Shown here piece after piece: positions 34,595-46,462 of a DNA stretch of 64,000 nt (its first letter is position 1; each line of letters opens with the position of its first letter). The notes under the pieces are model-generated. The model ran no database searches. It was given only the letters and a program-made list of their open reading frames with translations, and had not been told where the DNA came from. The stretch is from Sambucus nigra. Lineage: Eukaryota > Streptophyta > Magnoliopsida > Dipsacales > Adoxaceae. The DNA is taken from positions 336,568,504 to 336,632,503 of the forward strand of contig OX422211.1 of assembly GCA_949130495.1 (NCBI GenBank). Direction: 5' to 3'. A program made the translations under genes and the position numbers.

Positions 34595-35758
34595 TGTGTT
34601 AATACAGTTCGAGAGTGATTCCGAATTGTATTCCCTTAGTACGAGTGATACGGGGATTGGATAGTAGAGTATGCCCGCACCATAGTTTTTATTTGGGGTG
34701 CTTTTATGATATATATATTTTACGAGTAGTTAATATATATATGAAATTCTGAAATCTGGAATTGCCTACTGTGATTTGATATATAGGACATGGTTGATAA
34801 CTCAAATTGTAAATACTTGTTTTGAGAAAGTATAATATGACACTGGAAAACTTTATTGATTAATAAAGTTAAAATGAGAACCTTGGTTACTAATTGAAAT
34901 ATACTTTTCAAACAATTGAATCGTTAAATTTTGAATCCTACGAATAACCTAAGATAAGTTAAACCATTGGGAAAGGATAGCGTGATATATGATGAGATAG
35001 ACCACTGGGAAGGTTAGTGCGATAGGTGTGCACATTAAAAGAGAGGTGAGAATTTCTCAAGAGAGTGACGCACTAATATGTTGTTGCATTGGCTTGTATC
35101 AATTTAAATACTTGCTAAACAATTTTTAAATCATATACACTATCGGGCTCTGACCCGTTTTTCTCTCTCTCTCTCTCTCTCTCTTGTATATATATATGTA
35201 TGTACTACAGGTGCCCAGCCACAGGGGCGTCTTGCTTTGGATCCCTTGGAAGGAAAGTGCTGCAGCTTAGGTGGGAGTTGCTGGCCACTTGCTTAGACGA
35301 TTTCATTTACTTGATTCCACTTCTATCATTTTCCTCATTGGGCATGTGTCGCCCTTTCCAATATCTATCTGTTTTGTTGGGACATTTGTATTTCAGTTAT
35401 TTCTAGTACTGTTACTTTGGGATTTATTCAGCATGTATGTTTTACATTAAGTTTTAAATGTTGGGATTTTGGATGTTGAATGTTTAAAGTATTTGGGTTA
35501 TGTTCCAGGATAATTGTTGTATGATTCTTACTTATTGAAAATGTGGTTAATAATTAAATAAATAAGTTTTTCTTTAAAAATACAATTTGGTTAGAAAGGT
35601 TAAAAATGGTTTTGACACTTAGCTTAATTAATTAGGGTGTTAATTTGGAAAATTTTATTTTTACGACAGTGATGCTAAGAATGAACCAACTGTTCACCTT
35701 GATTTTAATTTAATAAAGGAGTGATCGCCCGGTATTTAATTAGGCGGGGTGTCACAGG

Positions 35759-35770
35759 TGGTATCAGAGC
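35759..35770 (+). promoter_or_regulatory. Primer binding site, initiator Met tRNA (B1)
   Basis: TGGTATCAGAGC, two bases after the LTR end, matches the complement of the plant tRNA-iMet 3' end. Confidence 0.85.
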
Positions 35771-35948
35771 ATCAGTTTCTAGTGTCCTTTAGGATCTGTG
35801 CGGCTTATTATGCTTTCAGCGTTGCTTTCTTTGATATAGAGCCCTAATACTAGGAATGTTGTGTTCATCTCTATCCTTTGGGAATTCGTGCTTCTGCGAT
35901 TTGTTTATTTGAATGATGAACTCATCCAAATTTACCTTTCATTTTCAG

Positions 35949-36143
35949 ATGGATCGTCAAGGAGAACTAGATAAGACGGTTAAGGGAGTCATCAAGCAAG
36001 ATCGACTTACACCTCAGGTATTCCCAGGGAGAGTATCAACCGCCGAGTTAGCAAGTATCGTGGCACAAGCAGTTACCACTGCAGTTCTACAATACCAAGA
36101 ACGCAGCCTACAACTTAAAGGAGGCAAAAGACCTAGAGATTAA
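35949..36143 (+). CDS. Internally deleted mini-Gag of family B
   Basis: An intact 64-codon frame starts at the position equivalent to the gag ATG of the sister copy. Residues ELASIVAQAVTTAVLQ match the N-terminal EVAAIVAQAVNAALAV of full Gag. The frame then goes straight to QYQERSLQLKGGKRPRD, which resembles the HRFHLQGSKRAG segment after the capsid domain. The capsid core is missing. Right after the TAA, sequence homologous to the middle of the family B LTR begins (36144). Either a deletion product or a reduced non-autonomous form; expression is unknown. Confidence 0.5.
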   Translation: MDRQGELDKTVKGVIKQDRLTPQVFPGRVSTAELASIVAQAVTTAVLQYQERSLQLKGGKRPRD

Positions 36144-37610
36144 GGATAAATGTTGTAATTATGGGTAACGAGAGTGACCTATATTAATATGATGAAAGTA
36201 GTATATTTATATGATTGTGTGTGCATATATTATATACATGTGAAAAACGTACCCGCGCTACTTGCTATCCCTGAGGTTACCGCGCTGGGACGGTCTTATC
36301 CTGTGTTGCTACATGGGATATTGATTCGTAACCTAGAAGATAGGAATCCTAGGTACAGGCTATCGAATCGGTAGTCACGGTCCTAAGAGACGCGAGGGTA
36401 TGTGCTGACCTCTTGGACTTGGAAACTATACTTCGCCTCAATATTGTTTGTGGTTGTATTGATAGAGTTCGAGAGTGATTCCGAACTTGTATTTCCCTTA
36501 GTACGATTGATACGGGGATTGGATAGCAGAGTATGCCCGTACCATAATTTTTATGTGGGGTGCCATTAGAATATATATATTACACGAGTATTTTATATAT
36601 ATGAAGTTCTGAAACTTGGAAATACCTACTGTGATTTGGTAAGTAAGTCATGTTTGATGAATCAGGTTGGAAATACTAGTTTTATGAGAGTATAATATGA
36701 CACTGGGAAACCTTATAAATTAATGAAGCTAAAAGGAGAGTTGTGCTACACTTTGAAAGTACCCTTTTTACACGTTGACATTGTTCGTTTTTTTAAAATC
36801 TATGAGTAAGTTAAGATAAACTAAATTATTGGGAAGGTTAGTATGATAATATGTTAAGTTAAACCATTTGGGGAAGGTTAGTACGATAGGCGTGCACACT
36901 AGAAGAGAGGTGAGAATTTCTCAAGAGAATGTCGAACTAATATGTTATTGCATTGGCCTGTATCAATTTAAATACTTGCTAAACTATTTTAAATCATACA
37001 CACTTTCGGGATCTGACCCGTTTTATCTCTCCCTCTCCCCCTTGTATATATGTATATGTATGTATTTCAGGTGCCCAGCCACAGGGGCGTCTTGCTTAGG
37101 ATCTTTTGGAAGGAACGCGCTGCAGCTTAGGTGGGAGTTGCAGGTCCTTTGATTAGACGACTTCGTTCATTCAGATCCACTCCTAGCATTTTCATTCAGA
37201 TGGGCATGTGTAGCCCTTTTCATTATTTCTTTATGTTGGGACATTGTTATTTCAGTTATTTCCTAGTTCGTTATTTTGGGATTTTTGTTCGAGACAGTGT
37301 ATTACTTTATTTTCTCGCATGTTGACATTCGTTGATGAATGTTTTATATATTGGATTCTTTCGTTCCAGTATATTGTGGTGTGAATCTTATTCATTGAGC
37401 TTTGTTAATACTTTAAATAAATCTTTTCTTTAAATAAAATTTGGTAGTTAATGTTTAAAAATTGGTTTTGACACTTAGCTTAATTATTTAGGTTGTTAAT
37501 TGGAAAGTTTCTTTTTACGACAGTGATGCTAAGAATGAACCAAACTGTTCACCTTGATTTAATTTAATAAAGGAGTGATCGCCCGGTATTTAATTAGGCG
37601 GGGTGTCACA
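36144..37610 (+). repeat. Partial LTR of family B (right half)
   Basis: Homologous to 60808-62225 and to the right part of 32609-35756. It begins abruptly inside the LTR and ends AGGCGGGGTGTCACA before another primer site. The order LTR, mini-internal, half LTR, internal indicates recombination between copies. Confidence 0.85.
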
Positions 37611-37612
37611 GG

Positions 37613-37624
37613 TGGTATCAGAGC
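37613..37624 (+). promoter_or_regulatory. Primer binding site, initiator Met tRNA (second B copy)
   Basis: TGGTATCAGAGC two bases after the partial LTR end, as in the other family B copies. Confidence 0.85.
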
Positions 37625-37793
37625 ATCAGGTTCTAGTGTCCAGAGGATCTGTACGGCTTATTTCGCTTTCAGCTTAACGTTTTTGCTATAGTGCCCTATT
37701 ATAGGATGGTTGTATTCTTTCTTTCAAGTTTATGTCTTCAGCTATTTGAGATTTGTTAATGACTGTAGACTAATAAACTTCTTCACGTTTCAG

Positions 37794-38970
37794 ATGCCTC
37801 CGAGACGTGCACCGAAGGATAGGCGTGCCCAGGCCGAGCAACCAGCGGCTCCGGCACCAGGCACTATGAATGCTAATGAAGTAGCCGCCATTGTTGCTCA
37901 GGCGGTGAATGCCGCGCTAGCGGTGGTTCAGCAGGCTCCACCCCAGATTCAGGCAGTGGAGCCAGTACCAGCACAACTTCCATCTGCATGGGAGAGGGTT
38001 AGGGATCCTTTTAAAAAGGCACATCCCCCTGAGTTCTCTGGTAGCTCAGATATCGTCACGGTCAGCCAATGGAAGAAAGACATCCAGCGGCATCTTCGTA
38101 TGTATGAGTGCACCGACATGCAAAAGCAGTTGTTGGCTTCCTTTAAGCTGGTGGGGGCTGCTTTGCAGTGGTGGGAGTCCACTACCACATTGGAGGAGAG
38201 GGACACGATCCCTATTCAGTTGTTCTGGGAGCGGTTTGACCGCAAGTATTTTCCACCCGCCGTGCAGACTGAGATGAGGCAGAAATTACTGAATTTGAAG
38301 CAGGAGAATTCTACCGTAGCTGAATATGAGGAGGAATTCACGAGACTTCTCACCATCGTGCCAGATAAGGCACCCACTGAGGGCAAGAAGATTATGTTAT
38401 TTGTGGACAGGTTAGCTTGGAGGATCCGTCAGCATCTTATTGGGAATCTATCTCTGAGTACCTTCACTGATGTACTCAATGCTGCATTACTACATTGCCA
38501 GGATCACCGCTTCCATCTGCAGGGAAGCAAGAGAGCAGGAGAGTCCAACCAGCAAGGAAGGACAGGGGGTAGTAGTGCTAGTGGGGCACCATCTCAGGGA
38601 CAGAATCGTCAGCATGAGCAGAGTTCCCATCAGGGGGACCCTGCTAAACGATTCGGTTCAGGTGATTCCAGGCAGGGATTTGGGGGTTATAGGCAGGGTC
38701 AGCAGGGCCAGCCTAATCATCAGGGCCAGCAAGGCCAACACCGACAGCAGGGTCAGCAGTAGGGCCAACAGGGCCAACAACGTGTTCATCAGGGCCAACA
38801 TGGCCAGTGGCGTAATGGTAACGGCCATCAGGGCTGTGGTCAACAAGGTCAGAGGGGAGGCAACTTCAAAGGTCGATGTTTTGGGTGTGGTAGACACGGC
38901 CATAGGTGCCAGGATTGTCCGGAGGGGGATAGGGCCCCACAGCAGCAGGGTGTCCACAGGCACCACCCGC
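37794..38970 (+). pseudogene. gag: Gag of family B element
   Basis: The start at 37794 is chosen by homology: MPPRRAPKDRR recurs at 62411 as MPSRRAPKDRR. An upstream in-frame ATG at 37710 is not conserved in context. Order: N-terminal region with EVAAIVAQAVNAAL; capsid with HPPEFSGSSD, QWWES and RKYFPPAVQ; a Gln/Gly-rich QGQQGQ tract (about 38695-38860); and a zinc knuckle CFGCGRHGHRCQDC at 38877-38918, in the same frame. One TAG at 38760 interrupts the Gln-rich tract. Compared with the copy at 62411, about 145 bp is deleted after the knuckle (near 38953), which changes frame into protease. Gag would form the particle; this copy is broken. Confidence 0.85.
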
Positions 38971-38980
38971 GATTGAGGGT

Positions 38981-39346
38981 ATGTTTCCTATCCATGGTAC
39001 TATGGGTTGGGTTTTGTTTGATACATGGGAGACTCATTATTTTATAGCTACGCATTTTGCGAAGGCCTTAGGGTTGTTAACCACAGCAGAGAGCACAGTG
39101 ACATGTGTAAACTCACCACTGGGGAGTGGGTCGCTTATCTTCTTTATATGCCGAGGAGTGGGGGTAGATATTGGTAGTTTAGTATTACCTGCAGACATGT
39201 TAGTCTTAGATATGCATGAGCATGATGTTATTATTGGTATGGATTGGCTCGCAGCTTATAGAGCCATGATTGATTGCTTCGGTGGGAGCATTGTTTTTGC
39301 CATTCCGGGGAAAGAGATGTTTGTAGTGGCGATGCCTCGCCTATGA
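38981..39346 (+). pseudogene. Protease region of family B element, truncated
   Basis: It matches [16 protein letters not shown] and following residues of the copy at 63690, but the catalytic motif DTGA has become DTWE (near 39023-39034), so it is inactive. Recognisable family sequence stops at MPRL around 39343. The next bases match element E LTR sequence (20560 onward). RT, integrase and 3' LTR are missing. Confidence 0.8.
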
Positions 39347-39790
39347 TTTATTATTGGTCATTGTTTGTTTCTTTGGCAGGTCACGTTTTTGGATATGGGA
39401 GGATTGGCATTGTTGAAATGGGTATGGGTCTTTGGGTTAGGAATGACATTTGATAAATTGGAATGGAGTACCGTCAGCGATTATGCGAAGCTAACTTGAA
39501 GAGCTACATTTTTATAATAATTTCTAGTGAAAAGACAAAAAGTTAAAGTGACTAAATTGCCCCTGAAGATGCACTTTGGGATAGCATTTTCCACAAATGT
39601 AACCAAACTTCACATTTAGCACACATAATACCTACAAAAACTCAATTACACGTTACAAAACATCTAAATATCAATAAGAGAGGTTATATGGTTAGTGAGA
39701 ATAAGTATAGGAATTAATATAGACTGGGAGACTAAAATGCGCAAGAATAAAAAGGGTACATAATACAATATTCGAGATGAATAAAATCCC
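39347..39790 (-). repeat. Remnant of an element E LTR
   Basis: About 100 bp (39350-39450) matches 20560-20664 closely (GGTCATTGTTTGTTTC, then GGGTATGGGTCTTTGGG). The rest is diverged. Because element E 3' region follows on the higher-coordinate side, this LTR is best read as the shared middle LTR of a tandem array, with 32116-32608 as its other end and the family B block plus a deletion between. Confidence 0.6.
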
Positions 39791-42044
39791 ATAACTTACA
39801 CATTGCTAGTCCCTAACAATGAAGTGAAAAGAAACCAGATATGTAAGATATAATAAAAAAAGAGGAAATATGTACAAAAGATAATTGCCACTTTTACGAG
39901 CGAATTCTTTCATTTAGCGAATGAAACAAGTCGTTAAACTTTTAGGTTTCCCTAGTGGATGGGTGTTGTCTCTTGAGGGCTTTCAGGGATGAAACCCACA
40001 AACATTAAGTTTTCTCAATATGCCAAGCTCAATAATAACGAAAAGGATTTCAATAAGTTATTAACAAAGAAAATGATAGTATACTTAATATTCCCTAATT
40101 ATTAACATTATTAGAATAACTTGATCACAATTGAAATCTTAAATATGGGAGGAAGAGCGAGCACAAGTGAAAATTATGATTTTGTAAAACTTATATAATT
40201 CAGATAAATATTAAAGTGCACATAAAATCAAATCCTCAACGGTGATTACGCTCAACAAATGAAATTAAAGGACCTAGAATAGGGGGTGACACACTCGGGA
40301 CATACATGCATAATAAGCAAATGTATATGGTAGCAAGGCCACACACATGTCGTCAATGAAGAACTCTATATATAAAATACAAAATTATGATCACAATGAA
40401 AGGATACCATTCACCAAATGGGGTGGAATGAACTTTAACAGATATCGCAACTATTATGACTTTTGAATCACATTCACCTTAGGATCACATAGGATTTTAT
40501 AGGGTAGTAATGTAGGTTTTGCTTAGGTGTATGGAATGAAGGGTATATTTACAAAATCAAAGTATTCAAGGAAAATACTAGGGATAATGGAAAATCCTAG
40601 TCAATTTTAAAATTGGACTATAATTCCATACAAAGGAATGGATATAACATTGGAGTATGAGTTTTATTATTATTCTCTAATAACTACGGGATTCTTACTT
40701 TTGTAAGTACCTTTCTTTTTCTTTATGTTTTCTTTTGTTTTTCATTTCCCCTTTCATTTCCTTTCTCGATAATAAAAGCCAAATCACATGCTTATTTGCA
40801 ACCACAAAACAAAAATATCATTAAATCCCAAGTACAATTAAAGAAATAAATGGTTATATTTAGTCTCGAGTGTGGAGTTGATTATGGGATTTTGGGTTAT
40901 GAAACAAATGGTTATATTTAGTCTCAGAGGGGTTAAGTAGGGAAATATGTAAGCGGTGAGGTCAAGGTCGACATGGGTTAAATAACAAAGAGGGCCTATG
41001 ATCATTTACTAAGATTTATGTGACTCTCAGGTCAAAAAAATGTGAAATATCCTGCATGAGTAACTCATTTCAGAATAAATTCAATTAATGAACAATTAAA
41101 GAAAGAATAGTGAGACTACCGACAAATTTAATGTTTTCAAGAAGAAAAGAGTAATATATAAATACTAACAAAGGAAGAAAATATCAATAGTCACTTGGTG
41201 TAAGTATATATAAAAGCAACAAAAGATCACTTAGTTATCGAAATATTAAACCAAATCACTTAAACAAGGAAGGAACATGTGTTTAAAATTCAATTCATGA
41301 AGTTTTTCAAAATATAATTGATTCGAGGACTAAAGTTTAATAACTTCTAAAATAGAGAACATGCATCATAGAATTATCTATTGGTGTGGGCATTGATTTT
41401 AATGATCATTGAAAACAATGGGAAAAATCCCAACAAAGGAGGAAAAAGAAAGAAAAGATTTCTGAATTTTTTTTAAATTCTTTCAACAAAAGCATGATTG
41501 GGAAGAACATGTAATCAAATAAAAGAAACTACCAATGAATATGACGAATAACTCATACCGCTAACATTAATGTTGCATTGTCCTCAGAATTAATCAAGAA
41601 CCAAGTCAAATAGAGGCAGAAAATGATATTACCCAAAATGGAGCAATATCCAAATATCACAAACCCATTGATTCTACAAAACATGTTAGATACAAGAAAA
41701 AAAAAAGAAAAAAACCTTAACTAATTACACTAAACAATAATTAAAAAGAAAAATAAAACAAACAATTGTGTACAACTAAGAATTTTATGTTCTAATTAAC
41801 TATACACTAGAAGTTGAAATTTTTTAGGGTCCACTCAAAAAAGAATTTCACTTTGAGAAAATAATGGAGGTCCCTAATTTGAGCTCATACCTTTCAAAAA
41901 ATAAGAATTCCATTTGAATAATGGAAGGCATAGTTTGGGAGGGGAAAAGGAACCATCACCAATTAAAATTTTTAGGCAGATGATGGGGGGTTTGGATTCA
42001 ATAAGGGGAAAGACCAAATCAGTCCCAAGAAAATCAAAATTACC
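39791..42044 (-). mobile_element. Internal region of a second element E copy, diverged
   Basis: ACATTGCTAGTCCCTAAC at 39804 corresponds to ATATTGCTAGTCCTCGAT at 22028, next to the polypurine tract, and further blocks run parallel (TTTAGGTTTCCCTA...GTGG at 39940 versus 22145). It is non-coding except for a minus-strand fragment of about 60 codons ending near 41874, without known motif. 40640-41340 is repeated at 55040-55755. At 42044 it is cut by solo LTR D and resumes at 54784. Confidence 0.55.
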
Positions 42045-42304
42045 TGTAATAACCCCCATTTTTCACATAAATGTTGGCCAAACACAATACTCCGAAGATG
42101 GGGATTGTCTAACAATCTTTATCATTCTCAATACCAAAACATAATACGACATTTAAAATTTTAAATAAAACATGCACAATAAAACTATTTAAATAATAAC
42201 TGATAGTAAATAAATTCAATCTCCCAAACATTATAAAACATTCATTATAAGTGTAATAGTTATCTAAAAGGCTGCATAATAAACTTTCACCTTATGCCCA
42301 TACG
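42045..42304 (-). repeat. Solo LTR D, first segment
   Basis: On the minus strand LTR D starts TGTAATACCCTGTG at 54783 and ends GGGGGTTATTACA at 42045. It is flanked by perfect TTACC duplications (42040-42044 and 54784-54788). This 260-bp piece is the LTR 3' end; element C separates it from the rest. Confidence 0.85.
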
Positions 42305-44982
42305 TGTATCAACCCTCACTTTTGAGAGCCTATTTTATACTTATTTACCATATGGGGTAATTATATATAAAATGTTGGAATGTGGAGTAAGTATTAATTT
42401 GATGAGATACATTAATATTTAATAGAAAGTTGTATAATTACCATGTGTGTAAGTAAATGTTTCCATATGGTGTTTTATTGTGTCATGAAAATTAAAATGA
42501 CAATTTGGTTTAAAATGAGACCGGGACTTAAAATGTGTTATAAAATTTCCAACTGATAATTGGAGGGTGTAGTTAGTTCCGGGATGTGCGAGATAGTCAA
42601 ATTGTGTGCCATATTGTATTTTGATGTTTTGGGCACTTTTGACTGGTTTTGGCATATCGAGTATTAGAAATCATTTTATTGCGGTATTGACATTTAAAGA
42701 TTAGAGACTTTTTGCTTAAGGCCACGGTTTAGTCTCCTTAAGTCTTTCATTTTTTTTCCCTAAGTGAAATTCTAGCCCTAGAGTTAGAGTGAGAGAGGAA
42801 GAGAACTTGTGGAGAAAGAGAGGGATTGAAGATTAATGGTTTGATCTTGCATTCTTCTTTAACAAAATCTAAGACTTGAGGCCCCAAGGCCAGTTTTCTA
42901 CTTGCTATTATATGGTTTAAGGTGGATAATTAGTGTTGATAGTTATGTAATGGTTATGGCTTAATAAAGTTAGGTTTCTTTGTTAGATTTATGGGTTTTG
43001 ATATCTTTGGAAGAGATTTGAATATTAATTAGTATGGATTAATGTTGTTGGAAGCATTTATGATCATTTGGTATCAATAAATGTGGTTGGTTTGGTTGGA
43101 AGTTGGTTTTTGGTTTAGCTTGGAAATAGAGAGTTTTGGTCTAGGTCTGCAATGACTGGTCGACCGCGGTTCCCAGACCGGTCGACTGGGCCTTCGGGAG
43201 AGGGCACACTGCTTTCTTTCAAAGGCATAAATATTTCCCCTTACCGGTCGACTGGCCCTGCCGAAGTGAGCTTTCTGCTTTTCTTCTTAGGCAAAAACTT
43301 GAGACGCGGTCGACCGGTCCCCTGTTTTCTTCCCAAAATTTTACTTTTGCTTTTAAATCTTTTCTTTTCATAGGGACTTAGGAAACTTCTTGAATGAAGT
43401 AAACTTTGGCTTTTAGAGTCCTAGTTGAGTCTGGTTGTCACCTTAGAGTGGAATGGATTTCACTTGGGGTTAAGTCCAAGGGGGGAGGGTGTTCTAAAGT
43501 GATGTCTAGGCATCACTCTTTTGGTTACTTCTTAATAGGAGGATAGGAGTTGTAGGCCCATGCTTGGAGACTTTAGGGGCTTAAATTGAGGTGTATAAGA
43601 CCTTAAGGTTTGGGAATGATTGTGATCCCTTAGAGAATTATTCGAGGCATATACTATGATGAATATCAATGAAATATTTTATGATTTCGGTTTCAGTTAA
43701 AATGAAACACACATATGTTAATGGAAATGAAAAGTATGATTTTTAATAGTAAATGTTAATTTACTTAAACACACCTCTCTAAATGCTATCATAAGGGAAG
43801 CTCGCGCATGAGGTGATGTCCCCTGACTAGTGAATGGAGAGAGACTATAGTCCTCGGACATATGCGGGTTTATTATATGTTTTTCTGCGCTAGTGAGGTA
43901 ATTCCGGGTGTGGTTATGACTCACTCGCAGGCATATGACCACTTCCCCACGTGCGTTAGGTTCCCAGGCTGCCTTGTTTGATAGGACCCTGGAAGATGAT
44001 AGTTATTTAGGGGCTCGCAGAGTGGGAAAACTCGGAGGGGCGGTCTTAGAATCGTTACATGTATAACGATATAACTTTTCTAAATTTAAGTGGGACTTGA
44101 GATATGTTTATTACCAACGAATGTATGATGGTAATGATATTCCTGCTAAGGAATAAGAATTGAAAATAAATGAGAATAATGATGATATTATATTCCTGGA
44201 ATGGAAATTGGATTAAAGTGGCTATGAAAGATGGAAGCTTTTAACTTAATTATGCATAATTTAATTCTCTTACATAATGTAATTGTAGGCATGTCATTTT
44301 AACTGTCTCATTTATGATTCATGTTTAGGGTGTTAGATATTTCATCTTCATCATTCATGATTAACTGTTCATAGCTATCATGCTTCTTATTCATCTAGGA
44401 ACTATATAAAAACCGGGCCCTGACCCGTTCATTTCTTCCATGTTGTGCATGTTATTGTATCCGCCCAGGTGCTCCTCCGCAAGGACGCCCGTGTTGATAT
44501 TTCCACCCTTATGTTTTCGAGGAGCTGTAAGATTTGCGGATATTACAGGATGTTTTTGTTAGATGCCCTCATTTTTTTGTAATTCTAGATATGATCGGGT
44601 CGGTCATTCGGGCGTGTGGCCCAACTTTGTACTTGTTTAATGGATGTAATATGTATCATATTAAACTGTTGTAATTCATTTTGTGTAGCTGTGGACCGAC
44701 AGCTTATTTGGTCCTCTTCTTGTACATTTATTATGGAGGTTGATATATATGTATGTTATCTTGGAATTCCACTATCTTTTAGAAAGGGGTTGCTTAAATT
44801 ATTTTCTTAACTTAATCTTTTAATCAATTAAAATGTTTTGGCAACCCGTTTTCTGAATTATTGGGTGGTTTTCCCGTATACTCGGGTTATTTGTGATGTT
44901 GAGAATGATTCCCATCCATGATTTTCGTATTTATTGGAGTATCGGGCTTGCCACCCCTTATTTCGGAATGCGGGTTGTCACA
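42305..44982 (+). repeat. 5' LTR of element C
   Basis: Starts TGTATCAACCC (the 3' LTR has TGTAACAACCC) and ends GCGGGTTGTCACA. It is nearly identical over its length to 49805-52505, with scattered substitutions and one larger length difference at about 43233-43242. A cluster of GGTCGACCG-type palindromes lies at 43157-43320, about 0.85 kb in. A 64-codon frame (44616-44810) occurs in both LTRs only because the LTRs are copies. Confidence 0.93.
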
Positions 44983-44984
44983 GA

Positions 44985-44996
44985 TGGTATCAGAGC
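44985..44996 (+). promoter_or_regulatory. Primer binding site, initiator Met tRNA (element C)
   Basis: TGGTATCAGAGC two bases after the 5' LTR. Confidence 0.9.
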
Positions 44997-45161
44997 ATTA
45001 GGTTCTAGAGTACTAGGATCTATGTGGATTTGTCACATTCTACCGTAGCATTATTTGATATAGAGCCTAATGATAGGACTGCTTTGTTGCTTACATTTGC
45101 GATCTTCTGCAAAATAGATTGTTTTGAATAGTATTCTAACTCTATTGTTCCCCCATCTCAG

Positions 45162-46455
45162 ATGCCACCTAAGATAGGTTGCCCTGCGAGACGCAATATA
45201 GTTGTAGAAGAGGATGTTGGTCCTCCGCCGCCGCCGCCGCCCCAAGGAACGTTTAATGCTCCCGATGTAGCAAATATTGTGGCCCAAGCGATCAATGCTT
45301 CCATGATCGCAGTAGCTCAACAAATGCCACAAGCTCAACAACAAGCCCAGGATCCCCAAGCTCCTACGGGACCTTCTCCGTGGGAAAGAGTTAGGGTGTC
45401 TTTTTTAAAGGGCCATCCCCCGGAGTTTGATGGAAGTTCTAATGTTGTTCGAGCAAATCAATGGAAGAAATATATGCAATACCATTTACGAATGGTGGAT
45501 TGTAGTGAGGAAAAGAAGAAAGCCCTTGCTACTTTCAAGCTTGCTGGGGCCGCGTTACATTGGTGGGAGTCGATGACTACACCAGAATAGAGGGACACTA
45601 TGTCGATCACTGATTTCTGGGTCTTGTATGACCAAAAGTATTTTCCTCCCGCGATTCAGAGGGAGATGAGAATGAGACTTCAGGATCTGGTACAAGGAGA
45701 GAGATCTATTGTCGAATATGAAGAGGAGTTCACCCGGTTGGAAAGTTTTGTACCGGATGAAGTGACTCCGAAAGAAAGGAAAGTTTTAAAATTCATGGGA
45801 GGTCTAAACTTGAGAATTCGACAACATTTGCTGGGTAATCCTGCTTTACAAACTTTTCGTGAGGTGATGAATGCGGCATTGCTCCATTGCCAAGAGCATC
45901 AGTTATATGTGCAGGGTAGCAAGAAAGCTACAGGGATGGGGCAAGTAGGGAAACCTGGAGTAAGTGGGAATGGAGGAGGATCTTTTCCTTCGTCCCAATC
46001 TTTGGGTAATAAGGAACGAGAAAGGGATCCCCAGCAGGGGGACTTGTCGAAGAGACAACGCTTTGGTGGGTTTAATACCGATGGTAATGCTAATAGGCAA
46101 GGACAGGGTGCCTCGCAGCAACAGGCAGGTCGGGGTGGTCATGGAGGTAGAGGCCATCCGTGCCAAGGTTTGAGCAGTTTAGATATAACAGAGGTCGAGG
46201 CCAGGAGAATATGGTGGGGAAGTGATTTCAATGTGGGGAGACGGGTCATTATAAGAAGGATTGTCCTCAGTTGATTGGGGGACAACCTCCTAGAGCTCCT
46301 CGGCAGCCTTATGTTCAGTTTTCGCCACAGGCACCAAATCTAGTTGTCCCTCCGCAATAGGGTCAATTACAGTATGGGAGAGTTTATCATATCCAGGATG
46401 CAGTACTTCCTTCTCCGCCATCGCCGCCAGCGATTGAGGGTAAGTTCCTTATTTA
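45162..46455 (+). pseudogene. gag: Gag of element C, with stops and a frameshift
   Basis: Starts MPPKIGCPARR. Blocks: DVANIVAQAINASM, HPPEFDGSS, LHWWESMTT, YFPPAIQREMR, and HQLYVQGSKKA. A TAG at 45588 (expected Glu) interrupts the capsid domain but the frame continues unchanged to about 46170. The zinc knuckle CGETGHYKKDC (46232-46264) lies in another frame, the same one as the downstream pol; its first Cys is replaced (SDFQCGE). Two more TAGs follow at about 46358 and 46455. Tekay elements normally encode Gag-Pol as one frame, so these are degenerative changes. Confidence 0.88.
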
Positions 46456-46462
46456 GGGACAT

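Larger units (their letters stand above)
32609..35756 (+). repeat. Full LTR of a Tekay-like family B element (B1)
   Basis: It runs from TGTAATACCCCG to AGGCGGGGTGTCACA, about 3.15 kb, and is followed by an iMet primer site. The equivalent LTR at 59442-62225 shares most of it. Landmarks are a GAGAGAGCTCTCAAGG leader patch near 33145, a palindromic cluster (33724-33799), a 116-bp duplication (34361-34594) and a conserved GTGCCCAGCCACAGGGGCGT block near 35210. The left flank is element E LTR sequence; the right partner LTR is lost. Confidence 0.85.

Noticed and set aside
35200..35406. Short plus-strand frames recurring in family B LTRs (35200, 36868, 61564)
   Set aside because: They recur because the LTRs are copies; frames and ends differ between copies.
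37710..37793. Upstream in-frame start for family B Gag
   Set aside because: The segment belongs to the leader; the conserved protein start is the MP(P/S)RRAPKDRR codon at 37794 and 62411.
44616..44810. 64-codon frame identical at 44616-44810 and 52139-52333
   Set aside because: Identity follows from being in the two LTRs of one element, not from protein constraint.
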